Assembly (NCBI GenBank): GCA_963691885.1
Contig: OY829843.1
Span: 2,914,001 to 2,978,000, forward strand
Direction: 5' to 3'
DNA length: 64,000 bases
Source: G963691885 sp963691885
Lineage (GTDB): Bacteria > Pseudomonadota > Alphaproteobacteria > UBA8366 > Aestuariispiraceae
Shown: positions 26,055-34,987 of the stretch, one piece after another
Numbering within the stretch: position 1 is the stretch's first letter
Layout: every line of letters begins with the position of its first letter
Program-made: the position numbers and the translations under genes
The notes under the pieces: model-generated
What the model saw: only the letters and a program-made list of their open reading frames with translations
What the model was told of the DNA's origin: nothing
Databases searched by the model: none

Positions 26055-26132
26055 CATTAACTCCCGATGGTTCTGGTACTCTTAGACCCCCTGTTCAACT
26101 TGGGCCGCCCTTGGCGGCTCAATTTTTTTATT
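26055..26132 (+). ncRNA. Candidate small RNA 1 (or long 3' end) with strong terminator
   Basis: GCCGCC/GGCGGC (26105-26119) followed by TCAATTTTTTT ends a transcript on the plus strand. TTGTTA near 26012 with TAATAC about 18 bp later could be its promoter, giving an RNA of about 80 nt; otherwise this is the terminator of the MDR gene 165 bp upstream. Bases 26089-26102 (CCCCTGTTCAACTT) are exactly complementary to 26313-26326 in candidate 2. The stretch 25941-26505 holds no protein gene. Confidence 0.35.
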
Positions 26133-26296
26133 TGTTCATTATTGCGGGTTCTTTTGCAGATATTTGATCTTCGATAATTATGGAATAAACCCTGAATGCC
26201 GCGCGTAGGCTGGTTTATAGACCTATGGTTTAGTCAGTGTTCGCCAGCACAATTGACCAATGCAATTCTCTTTTGACAAATAGTATAAGCCTGATA

Positions 26297-26381
26297 TCGT
26301 CCCTTCAAATGCAAGTTGAACAGGGGTCCCATTTATAAGGGGTTACACTTGCTTTGGGTCGCTTCGGCGACCCTTTTTTTT
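26297..26381 (+). ncRNA. Candidate small RNA 2, about 85 nt, upstream of metY
   Basis: TTGACA at 26273-26278, a 16-bp spacer and TATCGT make a possible promoter. The putative transcript ends at a textbook terminator: GGGTCGC (26356-26362), loop TTCG, GCGACCC (26367-26373) and eight T residues. It could also be a transcription attenuator in a metY leader, 125 bp upstream of the metY start. I see no SAM-riboswitch consensus. Its AAGTTGAACAGGGG segment (26313-26326) complements candidate 1. Confidence 0.45.
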
Positions 26382-26505
26382 GGCCGTGCGGTTGATTTGG
26401 GCGTGAGATCAAGAGCTGGTTTCTGAATTGAAGCCTGTTCTTTTCCCGTGAATTTCGGGTCATGTTTCTATAAGTTGGCGGAAATAATATCTGGAGGGCT
26501 GCGCG

Positions 26506-27837
26506 ATGATTGATCCTGATTTCCTGAAATTCGACACATTGACGGTACATGGTGGCCAGCAACCAGATCCGGTCTATGGCGCCCGTGCGGTGCCGATCTA
26601 TCAAACAACATCCTATGTGTTTGAAAATACGGATCATGCCGCAGCACTTTTTAATCTTGAAGCGGCCGGTCATATCTATTCGCGCATTTCAAACCCGACG
26701 GTCGCGGTGCTGGAGGAACGCATGGCGGCCCTTGATGGCGGCGTCGCTGCTGTTGCCTGTTCAAGCGGTCACGCGGCTTTGCATCTGATCGTTGCCACAT
26801 TGATGGGGCAGGGTGCCCATATCGTTGCGTCGAAGTCGCTCTATGGCGGATCTATCAATATGTTCGCCCATACACTGCCGCGTTTCGGGATCGAGACGAC
26901 CCTGGTGGACCCCCGTGACCCGGAAGCGTTCCGTGCGGCCATCCAGCCCAATACGCGGATGGTGTTTGCCGAGGTTCTAGGAAATCCAGGGCTTGAGGTT
27001 CTTGACATAGAGGCGATTGCCGATGTCGCCCATGATGCCGGATTGCCCCTTGTACTGGACGCGACATTCTCCACCCCGCATCTTTGTCGCCCGATTGATC
27101 ATGGTGCCGATATCGTCATGCATTCCGCAACCAAATGGCTAGGCGGGCATGGCATTGCCATGGGCGGTATCATTGTTGACGCGGGCCGGTTTGACTGGGC
27201 CGCCAGCGTTGATGCAGACGGGAATGACCGTTTTCCGACCCTGACCGAACCCTATGCCGCCTATCACGGCATTGTCTTTGCCGAAGAATACGGACCGGCG
27301 GCCTTCATCATGCGCGTGCGTGCCGAAGGATTGCGGGATTTTGGGCCGGCCCTTTCACCCACCAACGCGTTTTACCTGTTGCAAGGGATTGAGACCCTCC
27401 CTCTTCGTATGTCGAAACATGTGGAAAACGCGGCCAAAGTTGCCGAATTTCTGGAAGGACATCCGGCTGTTGACTGGGTCACCTATCCAGGTCTTGAAAG
27501 CCACCCGGATAATGCGTTGGTCAAGAAGTATTTCCCGAAAGGGCCCGGTTCCATGCTGTCCTTTGGCGTGAAGGGCGGGCGTCTTGCCGGTGGTAAGTTT
27601 ATTGAAACCGTTCAGGTCTTCAGTCATCTGGCCAATGTTGGGGATGCCAAATCCCTGGTCCTGCACCCGGCCACAACGACCCATCGTCAATTGAGCGCGG
27701 AACAGCTTGTTGCCGCTGGTATTGGTGAGGATCTGATCCGTCTTTCGATCGGTCTGGAAGACCCCGATGATCTGATCGCCGACCTGGACCGTGCGTTGCG
27801 GGCCTCTCAAAAGGTGCTGGCCCAAGCCGCTGAATAA
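26506..27837 (+). CDS. metY: O-acetylhomoserine aminocarboxypropyltransferase (Cys/Met metabolism PLP enzyme)
   Basis: This 443-residue enzyme makes homocysteine from O-acetylhomoserine and sulfide. It has the Cys/Met-metabolism PLP fold with the MetY-type N-terminus FDTLTVHGGQQPDPVYGARAVPIYQTTSYVF, ACSSGHAAL, and the PLP Lys in MHSATKWLGGHG. The C-terminus keeps SLVLHPATTTHRQL and IRLSIGLEDPDDLIADL. ATG 26506 follows TGGAGGG. Length matches MetY rather than the shorter MetB or MetC. Confidence 0.93.
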   Translation: MIDPDFLKFDTLTVHGGQQPDPVYGARAVPIYQTTSYVFENTDHAAALFNLEAAGHIYSRISNPTVAVLEERMAALDGGVAAVACSSGHAALHLIVATLMGQGAHIVASKSLYGGSINMFAHTLPRFGIETTLVDPRDPEAFRAAIQPNTRMVFAEVLGNPGLEVLDIEAIADVAHDAGLPLVLDATFSTPHLCRPIDHGADIVMHSATKWLGGHGIAMGGIIVDAGRFDWAASVDADGNDRFPTLTEPYAAYHGIVFAEEYGPAAFIMRVRAEGLRDFGPALSPTNAFYLLQGIETLPLRMSKHVENAAKVAEFLEGHPAVDWVTYPGLESHPDNALVKKYFPKGPGSMLSFGVKGGRLAGGKFIETVQVFSHLANVGDAKSLVLHPATTTHRQLSAEQLVAAGIGEDLIRLSIGLEDPDDLIADLDRALRASQKVLAQAAE

Positions 27838-27893
27838 GACAGCGTCCGATATTCATTTCTGAACAAAAACCCATTGTGGAGCTGTGAACCCAA

Positions 27894-28697
27894 ATGATTG
27901 TAACTGTTGAGGGTGTGTCGATTTTTGCCTCTGACGGTGGCGTGGCATTTGATGCCGCAAAGCCTTCGGTCGTAATGGTTCACGGGGTCGGTATGGACCA
28001 TACATTCTGGGGGCAGCAGACGCGTTATCTTGCCCATCACGGGTTCAATGTTCTGGCCATCGATCTGCCGGGTCATGGCAAGAGTGGAGGGGACGCTCTG
28101 ACCACGGTCGAAGAGATGGCGGGCTTTCTGAACAGCTTTATAGAGGCCGCGGGTGCAGGTCCGGCTATCGTCGCGGGTCACTCAATGGGCTCACTGATCG
28201 CCTTGGAAGCGGCTGCACAGCGGCCTGTTCTGACGCGCGCGCTTGCACTTTGCGGTGTCTCTTCAAAAATGGGTGTCCATCCCGACCTGTTGCAGGCGGC
28301 TGAAGAGAACAGAATCCTTGCCCCGGAACTCATGTCTGCCTGGGGGCATGGTCCTCGCGCCCATAAGGGCGGGAACATCGCCAGCGGGATCTGGCTGACC
28401 GGCGGCGCCATCCGGTTGCTGGAACGGGCAAAGCCCGGTCTGATTGCGTCGGGCCTGAAGGCATGTGTCGCCTATAAAGGCGCGGTCACAGCGGCGGAAG
28501 GTATCGCACAGCCTGTGCTGATTCTGGGCGGTCGTTATGACAAGATGACACCGATGAAGACCTCTGCCCCACTGAGCGCTGTTCTGGAAGATAGCCGCAC
28601 CGTAACGCTGGAGCAGGCGGGCCATATGATGATGCTGGAGGACCCGGGCGGCGCTCGATCGACACTTTATGATTTCTGCAAATCGGTGGCAGCATAA
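27894..28697 (+). CDS. Alpha/beta hydrolase
   Basis: This 267-residue hydrolase has the oxyanion segment MVHGVGMDHTFWG, the nucleophile elbow AGHSMGSL (Ser), the acid in GGRYDKMTP and the His in EQAGHMMMLEDP. The substrate is unknown. Its stop overlaps the ATG of the thioesterase by one base (TAATG), which implies translational coupling and a shared pathway. metY lies 56 bp upstream. Confidence 0.9.
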   Translation: MIVTVEGVSIFASDGGVAFDAAKPSVVMVHGVGMDHTFWGQQTRYLAHHGFNVLAIDLPGHGKSGGDALTTVEEMAGFLNSFIEAAGAGPAIVAGHSMGSLIALEAAAQRPVLTRALALCGVSSKMGVHPDLLQAAEENRILAPELMSAWGHGPRAHKGGNIASGIWLTGGAIRLLERAKPGLIASGLKACVAYKGAVTAAEGIAQPVLILGGRYDKMTPMKTSAPLSAVLEDSRTVTLEQAGHMMMLEDPGGARSTLYDFCKSVAA

Positions 28698-29140
28698 TGA
28701 AGCGCGACGAGGCACCGGGACGCGATGGCTTTCCCTATTTTTCCGAGATCCCGACCCGCTGGATGGATCAGGACGCCTATGGTCATGTGAATAACGTTGA
28801 GTATTACTCCTTCTTCGATACGGCGGTGAACCATCATCTGATTTCGCAAGCCGGCCTGAACCCGCGAAGCACGGAAGTGGTTGGCATGGTCGTCGAAACA
28901 CAATGCCGTTTCTATCGCGAGCTCACCTTTCCCGAAACGGTCGACGTAGGTGTCCGTGTCGCCAAGCTGGGCCGGTCCGCCATCACGTATGAGATCGGGA
29001 TTTTCAAGAAAGAGGACCCGCAGCCAGCCGCTTTCGGTCACTTTGTCCATGTCTATGTTGAGCGGCAAAGCATGACCCCGACACCCGTTCCGGATCATGT
29101 TCGGGCAGCGGTAGAGCCTTTATTGGTGGCGGACAGTTAA
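28697..29140 (+). CDS. Acyl-CoA thioesterase (4-hydroxybenzoyl-CoA thioesterase-like hotdog)
   Basis: This 147-residue hotdog-fold thioesterase has the Asp-containing signature TRWMDQDAYGHVNNVEYYSFFDTAV of the 4HBT/FcbC group. It probably hydrolyses an acyl-CoA; the substrate is unknown. It is coupled to the preceding hydrolase gene. After its stop, 29141-29369 is an AT-rich non-coding stretch that likely carries the promoter of the autotransporter gene. Confidence 0.9.
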   Translation: MKRDEAPGRDGFPYFSEIPTRWMDQDAYGHVNNVEYYSFFDTAVNHHLISQAGLNPRSTEVVGMVVETQCRFYRELTFPETVDVGVRVAKLGRSAITYEIGIFKKEDPQPAAFGHFVHVYVERQSMTPTPVPDHVRAAVEPLLVADS

Positions 29141-29369
29141 GAGGCCCTGACAGGCAATCCCGTTCGGCATCTCCCTGAAACCAAATTGCGATAGTACCTT
29201 TCGGTTCGGCGCTCCAAGTGGTGTCGAATGCTTACCTATGTGATTTTTCAAGAGAAACTGAATAAAATTAGTTTTAAAGTGTTATTTTTTTGATAATTAA
29301 TACGTATTTTCATTGCGGATAACTGGTTTTACTCAAAAATTATTGAATCACTGAAGAGTTCAACCTTTC

Positions 29370-31451
29370 ATGGTCGCTCTGGCTTGCCAAAGTATTTCTC
29401 GGTCTTTGAAATATACTGCTTTCAAAGGGGTTTCTGCCACTTTTCTTGGCGGGCGCTTCATTGCGACCTGCACAAGAGTCTTTCCTTTCTGGTTAACGCT
29501 CTTCCTGTTGCTAGGTGATGCGACGGCAAACCCCATCAATATACCTACGGGCAACACGCTAACTTTGTTTGGCGAGTCTCCGTCCAGTGTGACAGGCGTT
29601 TTCATCAACCTACAATCCGGTGCCGAAACAGTATTTGGGCCGGTGACAGGTGAAGGGCGTCTCGAGATCCTCAATGCATCGAGGACGTCGCCGACTGGCC
29701 CCCTTAAAGGCGTCGCGTTCCTTGAGGATGTCGGGATCGCGACGCAGCAATTGCTGGAAATTTCGATAGGCAAAAGCCCTGATAGCTCGCAGAGCGGTAT
29801 AGAATCCAGGGGGTGGTTCAGGCGGTCGGTGTTTGCGGAGAATTTAACAATCGCGGAAGGGGCAAGGGGGAATTTTCGAGGGAATGTCTATATCAGCGGG
29901 ACGACTGCTGTGAAGTCCGGCGGTACTTTGCGTCAGGGGTCCGCTTGTTCGTTATCAAGTGGTCAAGATGTGATAACTCGCGCCGAGTGCAACAGATATG
30001 GGAACCTTCAGCTGCAAGATGGTGCACGGATTTTGCTGGACAGTGCACAGGCACCACTTGTTCCGGAGAGGACCGGCTTTGAGGTTGATACCCTGATGGT
30101 GGAGGGGAATGTTGAAATTGTTGTGTCCACCCCATTGGTGCATGGCGAGGCGCTTACCCTTTTCAAAAACAATTCTGGAGAAGTTCTGGGCGGCAGTGCC
30201 AGCCAATTCACGGTGACCAATACAAGCAGTTCGGATGGCAGTCTTCTGCTTCAAACGATTGAGCTGGCGGCGACCCCGGGCAGTTTGCAAATCGGGGCCT
30301 ATACCAGAGATTCGCAGGTCTATATCGAGGATCTGGGTTTGCAGGGGGAAGATGCCAATGTGGTAAATGGCGTTTTCGATGCGATGGATGTCGGCGGTGC
30401 ATTGGAAAGTGCCTTATTGCCCATTCTGTTGCAGGGGGGGACAGCCGCGGAGCAAGCGCGTGGACAACTGGGTGTTCAGAAAGATGTCCTGAATGCTGCA
30501 TCAACAACCTCAGCTGAATTTGGTCGCAAGAACCTCTCAATTCTGCAAGAGCGTCTGGCGGTCAAGCGCGGCAGCACAGATCAAACCACGGTCACCGGAG
30601 CGGATAATGGTTTGTCAGCGGCGGAGGCCTGGTTCCAGGGCTTTGCGAGCGACATGGAACAGGGAGAACGTGACGGGATTGAGGGGTTTGACGCGACGAC
30701 CTATGGCGCGCTGTTCGGCATGGATATGGAAGTTCAGACCGGCACCCGGATCGGTATATCCGGATCTTATACAAACAATAATGTTGAGGGTGATGGCGTC
30801 GGTGCCAGCCAACTGGATATCAGCAGTTACCAGATCACCCTCTATGGCGATCAGGACTTAGGGCCGTTTTTTGTAGAGGCCTATGCAGGCTATGCGAGGA
30901 ACCGGATCAAGAGTGCCAGACAGATCAACTTCGGCACACTGGCGCCAAGAACTGCTGAAGCGGAATATGACAGCAGGCAGTACATCCTTGGTGCGAATGG
31001 TGGCATTGATATTGATCTGTCCGGGGATCTGACGCTGACGCCGGAAGTCGGCTTAACCTGGACCCGTGTCATCACGGATGACTATACCGAGACCGGTGCC
31101 GGCGGTATCAGTCAACAGGTGTCAATCGATGATATTGATATTCTGCAAGGTGATGTTAGCGCTACATTGAGCAAGACCATTGCATTCGGGGATGGTGAGT
31201 TGATCCCGGAAGCAAGCCTGGGGGTAGGGTACGACTTCGCGGGCGATCAGGCGGTTGCGACGGCACGCTTCGTTGGCGGGGGCGCGGCCTTTGAATCAAT
31301 CGGGGCGGAGGTCGACCGTTTCAGTGTGAATGGCGGGATCGGCCTGACATGGGATACGGAATCCTATTCAGTGGGCGCAAACTACGATGCTGAAGCACGC
31401 AGTGCTTTCAGGTCCCAAACCGGAAAACTCGAGGCGAAGTTTCGGTTCTGA
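29370..31451 (+). CDS. Autotransporter (type Va) with short passenger
   Basis: This 693-residue outer-membrane protein has an extended signal peptide (hydrophobic core FPFWLTLFLLLGDATA, cleavage near residue 53). A passenger of about 350 residues follows with beta-helix-like repeats but no recognised adhesin or protease motif, and one Cys pair (C-SLSSGQDVITRAE-C). The C-terminal beta-barrel (about residues 410-693) has alternating strands (AEAWFQGFASDMEQ, GIDIDLSGDLTLTPEVGLTW) and ends in the aromatic F-R-F required by the BAM complex. The passenger is richer in AT than the barrel. Function on the cell surface is unknown. Confidence 0.88.
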   Translation: MVALACQSISRSLKYTAFKGVSATFLGGRFIATCTRVFPFWLTLFLLLGDATANPINIPTGNTLTLFGESPSSVTGVFINLQSGAETVFGPVTGEGRLEILNASRTSPTGPLKGVAFLEDVGIATQQLLEISIGKSPDSSQSGIESRGWFRRSVFAENLTIAEGARGNFRGNVYISGTTAVKSGGTLRQGSACSLSSGQDVITRAECNRYGNLQLQDGARILLDSAQAPLVPERTGFEVDTLMVEGNVEIVVSTPLVHGEALTLFKNNSGEVLGGSASQFTVTNTSSSDGSLLLQTIELAATPGSLQIGAYTRDSQVYIEDLGLQGEDANVVNGVFDAMDVGGALESALLPILLQGGTAAEQARGQLGVQKDVLNAASTTSAEFGRKNLSILQERLAVKRGSTDQTTVTGADNGLSAAEAWFQGFASDMEQGERDGIEGFDATTYGALFGMDMEVQTGTRIGISGSYTNNNVEGDGVGASQLDISSYQITLYGDQDLGPFFVEAYAGYARNRIKSARQINFGTLAPRTAEAEYDSRQYILGANGGIDIDLSGDLTLTPEVGLTWTRVITDDYTETGAGGISQQVSIDDIDILQGDVSATLSKTIAFGDGELIPEASLGVGYDFAGDQAVATARFVGGGAAFESIGAEVDRFSVNGGIGLTWDTESYSVGANYDAEARSAFRSQTGKLEAKFRF

Positions 31452-31460
31452 TCAGCTCTG

Positions 31461-32111
31461 TCACGGGATTACAAAATGCTCTGCGTTGAGGGGCCGAAAA
31501 TCAATTGGTTGATAGCCTTCTAGTGCTTCGATCCGTTTCAGCCATGCCTTGATCCCGTTATACGGGGCAAGATCAAACCCGCCTTCATGGGCGACGTGGG
31601 TATAGGCATAGAGGGCGAGATCGGCCAGGGTCGGCCCGTTCCCTACCAGCCATTCTGTGTAGGATAGTTGCATATTCATGATTTCCAGCGCCGCTATACC
31701 CTGGGCCTTTTTTTCAGCCTCTTGGGCCCGATGGTCGTCTGTCATTTCGATGAAATGGTGCCAATAGCGCAACACAGCGATATTCGGTTCGTGGCTGTAT
31801 TGTTCCCAGAACATCCAGCTCAACATCTGGGCGTGCTGGAATGGATCCTCGGGAATCCAGCCCGGTCCATGTTCCATCGCCAGGTAATTCAGGATGGCAT
31901 TGCTTTCGATCAGACGGCGCCCGTCGGGACAATCCAGAACCGGTATCTTGCCGACCGGATTGATGGCCTTGAATTCCGGGGTGCCAGCAGCACCAGACGG
32001 AATATCAAGCTCTACATAGTCATACTCAATGCCAAGAAGGTTCAGGAACAGCCAGACCTTATACCCGTTGCCACTGCCGCCACCGTCATAAACTTTATAT
32101 CTTTCGGTCAT
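31461..32111 (-). CDS. Glutathione S-transferase
   Basis: This 216-residue cytosolic GST has an N-terminal thioredoxin-like domain (KVWLFLNLLGIEYDYVELDI, INPVGKIPVLDCPDGRRLIESNAIL with the conserved cis-Pro and Ser) and a C-terminal helical domain (SYTEWLVGNGPTLADLALYAY). It conjugates or uses glutathione, substrate unknown. It converges on the autotransporter gene with a 9-bp gap. Confidence 0.92.
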   Translation of the reverse strand: MTERYKVYDGGGSGNGYKVWLFLNLLGIEYDYVELDIPSGAAGTPEFKAINPVGKIPVLDCPDGRRLIESNAILNYLAMEHGPGWIPEDPFQHAQMLSWMFWEQYSHEPNIAVLRYWHHFIEMTDDHRAQEAEKKAQGIAALEIMNMQLSYTEWLVGNGPTLADLALYAYTHVAHEGGFDLAPYNGIKAWLKRIEALEGYQPIDFRPLNAEHFVIP

Positions 32112-32323
32112 GACTTTACCCTCGTTCTAAATTGCTTGGCGGCAACTCTGGGCAATTTTAATGGGTCGGACAAACTGAAAATTCTAATCCGGTGATCAGA
32201 GTTTTTGATGTGTTGTCGCATGGCCTGAATCAAAAAAGGACAACCCGGATTGGATCGCCCTTCTTTCGATTGGCCCGCTTTAGAGTGGGGGAGGAGGGCA
32301 GCGGGCCTTCAGGGTTTGGGTTG

Positions 32324-32785
32324 TTATTCGGCGGCCAGTTTCTTGCCCTTTGAGGCGGCTGCGTTTGAAATTGCAATGGTGCGGGGTTTCAACGCTTCCG
32401 GCACTTCACGGGTCAGTTTGACATGCAACAGGCCGTTTTCCAGCAGGGCCCCTTCGACCTTTATATGGTCTGCCAGGTTGAAGCGGCGCTCAAAGGCGCG
32501 TTCTGCAATCCCGCGATAGAGATAGACACGGGCCTCTTCTGCCTCCGCGTCCACTTCCTTGCGCCCGGTGATCTTCAGAACATTTTCGGTCACTTCAATA
32601 TCCAGTTCAGCATCGCTGAAACCGGCAACCGCCATGCTTACCTGATAAGAATCTTCATCCAGCTTTTCGATGTTATAGGGCGGGTAGCCATTGGACTGTT
32701 CGGTCGACAAAGTGTCGATTAATCTGGCCATACGGTCAAAGCCAACAGTCGTCCGGAAAAGCGGGGAGAGGTCGTAACTGCGCAT
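32324..32785 (-). CDS. Small heat shock protein (Hsp20/IbpA type)
   Basis: This 153-residue ATP-independent holdase has an N-terminal MRSYDLSPLFRTTVGFDR as in IbpA, an alpha-crystallin domain (YQVSMAVAGFSDAELDIEV... GIAERAFERRFNLADHIKVEGALLENGLLHVKL) and a C-terminal RTIAI anchor motif. I chose ATG 32785: AGGAGG is then 8 nt upstream, while an ATG at 32791 would leave only 2 nt. Control looks two-fold: an RpoH-type promoter (32906-32934) and an RNA hairpin hiding the ribosome site (32790-32811). Confidence 0.95.
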   Translation of the reverse strand: MRSYDLSPLFRTTVGFDRMARLIDTLSTEQSNGYPPYNIEKLDEDSYQVSMAVAGFSDAELDIEVTENVLKITGRKEVDAEAEEARVYLYRGIAERAFERRFNLADHIKVEGALLENGLLHVKLTREVPEALKPRTIAISNAAASKGKKLAAE

Positions 32786-32789
32786 TCTC

Positions 32790-32848
32790 ATATCCTCCTT
32801 CGAAGCGATATAAAGTCTATGTGGTCGGTTCACCATCATGGTCGAACC
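32790..32848 (-). promoter_or_regulatory. ROSE-like RNA thermometer in the hsp20 leader
   Basis: On the minus strand, ATATC-G-CTTC pairs with GGAG-GATAT around loop GAA (32790-32811), with one bulged G. The AGGAGG of hsp20 is locked in this stem. A bulged G opposite the Shine-Dalgarno within a UCGCU element is the hallmark of ROSE thermometers. A second hairpin lies just upstream (GGTTC/GAACC plus CCAT/ATGG, 32827-32848), as in multi-hairpin ROSE leaders. Melting at heat-shock temperature would allow translation. Confidence 0.75.
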
Positions 32849-32905
32849 TGGTCGGCCGCGGGATTGTCAGACCCGTAAGCGGCGTCTGTCCCTTCGACAC
32901 ACTTC

Positions 32906-32934
32906 ATGTGGGATGTCGAATTTCCGGTTTCAAG
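32906..32934 (-). promoter_or_regulatory. RpoH (sigma-32) promoter of hsp20
   Basis: Minus-strand CTTGAAA (complement of 32928-32934), a 15-bp spacer and CCCACAT (complement of 32906-32912) match the heat-shock sigma consensus. Transcription would start near 32897 and give a leader of about 110 nt that contains the thermometer. Confidence 0.7.
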
Positions 32935-32957
32935 GGTTCTGTGAAATCGGTATGCGC

Positions 32958-32985
32958 AAAAAAGAAGAGCGCCGAAGAGGCGCTC
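32958..32985 (-). terminator. Terminator of rpmE
   Basis: GAGCGCC/GGCGCTC (32967-32985) is followed on the minus strand by CTTCTTTTTT (complement of 32958-32966). It separates rpmE from the hsp20 promoter. Confidence 0.8.
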
Positions 32986-33028
32986 ATCCAAAACAATAAT
33001 CCACCTGGCCCTGGGGCCGGTCCGGATC

Positions 33029-33253
33029 TTATTTTTTCATGTTGAAACCGGCAAAACGCTTGTTGAAGCGGTCGGCACGGCCGCCTTCCAGCGTGCGCTG
33101 AGGGCCACCGGTCCAGGCCGGGTGTGACGAGGGATCAATTTCCAGGCGCAGTACGTCGCCTTCTTTGCCCCAGGTCGAACGGGTTTGATAAGACTGACCA
33201 TCGGTCGTCTGGACCGTGATCATGTGGTAATCTGGGTGGGTATCGGCTTTCAT
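33029..33253 (-). CDS. rpmE: 50S ribosomal protein L31
   Basis: This 74-residue L31 ([20 protein letters not shown]...) has THPDYH and [28 protein letters not shown], typical of alphaproteobacteria. It lacks the CxxC zinc ligands. ATG 33253 is preceded by GGAG; the frame is open to 33286. It is monocistronic, with a terminator at 32958-32985. Confidence 0.95.
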   Translation of the reverse strand: MKADTHPDYHMITVQTTDGQSYQTRSTWGKEGDVLRLEIDPSSHPAWTGGPQRTLEGGRADRFNKRFAGFNMKK

Positions 33254-33395
33254 TGACCGTCTCCATAAAAAGTCAGAGGGCGCCAATGCGCCCGAACGTG
33301 GGGGTTCTACGTGGGACGCGTCGAAAAGGCAAGGGGCCAGAACCCCAGTTTTGCATTTTTCTGTCCGGCCATGGAACAGACGGGGGCGTCGTCGA

Positions 33396-34985
33396 TTATC
33401 GCTCTGTGAGTTTCAACTCAATGCGACGGTTTTTGCGATAGGCCGCCTGATTTTCGGCTGGATCAAGGGGTTGGTATTCGCCAAATCCGGTTGCCGCCAG
33501 ACGCTGTTCCGGAATTCCCTGCGCTGAGAGGAATTTGACAACGGAGATTGCCCTCGCCGCGGAAAGTTCCCAGTTCGAGGGGAAGCGACTGGTGGAAATG
33601 GGGATGGAATCGGTGTGCCCATCAACACGCAGGACCCAGTTTATTTCGTCGGGGATATTACTGGAGATGGTGATCAGGGTTTCGGCGAGCTGGCCCAATT
33701 GTGTGCGGCCTTCTTCGCCCAATTCATCAGAACCCTGCGAGAAGAGTACCTCAGACTGGAAGACAAAGCGGTCGCCAACAATCTGCACGTCGCTGCGATT
33801 GCCCAGGATTTCGCGAAGGCGTCCAAAGAACTCCGACCTGTATCGGGCCAGTTCCTGAACCTTGCTTGCCAGTGCGACGTTCAGCCTGCGCCCCAGATCC
33901 ACGATCTGGGCCTGTTGCTCCGCATCCTTGGCTTCAGATTCTTCAAGCAGACGGTTGAGCCGCCCCATCTGTTCTTTCAGGGCCTCAACCTCCTGCGCCA
34001 GTCGCGCTGCCTCGGCGCGCGCAAGGAGTGCAGCCTCGGTGCTTTCATCCAGGGCCTGCAGGTTGGTTTGAAGCGTCTCTTCTGTAATCTCGAGCTCTTC
34101 ATCCTTTGCCAGGTTTGCGGCCTCCAGATCAGAAACAGTTTGCAACAGATCGTTCCGCAGTGCTTGCAGGGCAACGATATCCCGGCTTAGACGATCAAGA
34201 TCGGTGAGTTGCGCCTCAATCGTTTTCTTATTTGCGTCGATCGTCGCATAGGCGTCTTCAAGATCCCGCCGGCTTTGAGACAGAACGATTTCCTGATCCG
34301 CAGCTGCTTTCTGGGTGATTTCCAACTCCTGCTGGGTCGCAGCCAGATTTGCTGCGGATGCATCAAGTGCAGCTTGTGTTTCGTTCAATGATGCCTGGTT
34401 CTGCGCCAGTGCAGCCTGACTCTCATCGAGGGCAGCCTGACTCGCCGCAAGCGCGGCCTGAGACTCGCTGAGCGCAACCCGATTTGCGGCCAGGGCCTGC
34501 TCGTTGCGTTGAAGGCGCTGTCGATTGTCGTTGAGCTCATTTCGGGTTGCGGCGGCCCGGACTTCCAGATCGGCCAGACGTCCTTCTGCGTCGGCAAGGG
34601 CGGAAAGCAGACGATCCCTGTCCGTGACCGCCGCGTCCAGTTGTGAAAGGATGGCATTGCGCTGACCGCGTAGCGTGCTGAGTTCAGATTCCAGATCATC
34701 CCGACGGCTCAGGCTTGTGCGCAGTTGCTGGGATACGCTGTCGATATTGGCGCGCAGATCCTCATTGGCGGCGCGTTCCAGGCCCAGTTGCTCTGCCATA
34801 TCTGCAATTTGCCGGTTCAATCGATCCAGTGCGGCATCACGTCCGACGAGTGCATCATTCAGGTAGAGCTGAGAGATGACAAAGATCATCAGCAAGAAGA
34901 TGATCACCATTAGCAGGGTGGCCAGCGCGTCTACAAAGCCTGGCCAAATATCGAGGGCCTGCCGATTTCGCCGACTGAGTGCCAT
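33396..34985 (-). CDS. MotB-like envelope protein with long coiled coil and OmpA domain
   Basis: This 529-residue protein has one N-terminal membrane helix ([24 protein letters not shown]) with an Asp near its start, as in MotB/ExbD/TolR. A coiled coil of about 330 residues full of Ala/Gln/Leu repeats follows ([21 protein letters not shown] type). A C-terminal OmpA peptidoglycan-binding domain ends it ([39 protein letters not shown]). With the MotA-like gene 2 bp upstream it should form a proton-driven complex in the inner membrane that reaches the cell wall. This is not the flagellar stator by context, as no flagellar genes are near. Its task is unknown. Confidence 0.85.
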   Translation of the reverse strand: MALSRRNRQALDIWPGFVDALATLLMVIIFLLMIFVISQLYLNDALVGRDAALDRLNRQIADMAEQLGLERAANEDLRANIDSVSQQLRTSLSRRDDLESELSTLRGQRNAILSQLDAAVTDRDRLLSALADAEGRLADLEVRAAATRNELNDNRQRLQRNEQALAANRVALSESQAALAASQAALDESQAALAQNQASLNETQAALDASAANLAATQQELEITQKAAADQEIVLSQSRRDLEDAYATIDANKKTIEAQLTDLDRLSRDIVALQALRNDLLQTVSDLEAANLAKDEELEITEETLQTNLQALDESTEAALLARAEAARLAQEVEALKEQMGRLNRLLEESEAKDAEQQAQIVDLGRRLNVALASKVQELARYRSEFFGRLREILGNRSDVQIVGDRFVFQSEVLFSQGSDELGEEGRTQLGQLAETLITISSNIPDEINWVLRVDGHTDSIPISTSRFPSNWELSAARAISVVKFLSAQGIPEQRLAATGFGEYQPLDPAENQAAYRKNRRIELKLTER

Positions 34986-34987
34986 CG

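Noticed and set aside
26382..26505. SAM-II riboswitch before metY
   Set aside because: SAM-II riboswitches precede met genes in many alphaproteobacteria, but I cannot find its pseudoknot consensus here; only a terminator hairpin is clear.
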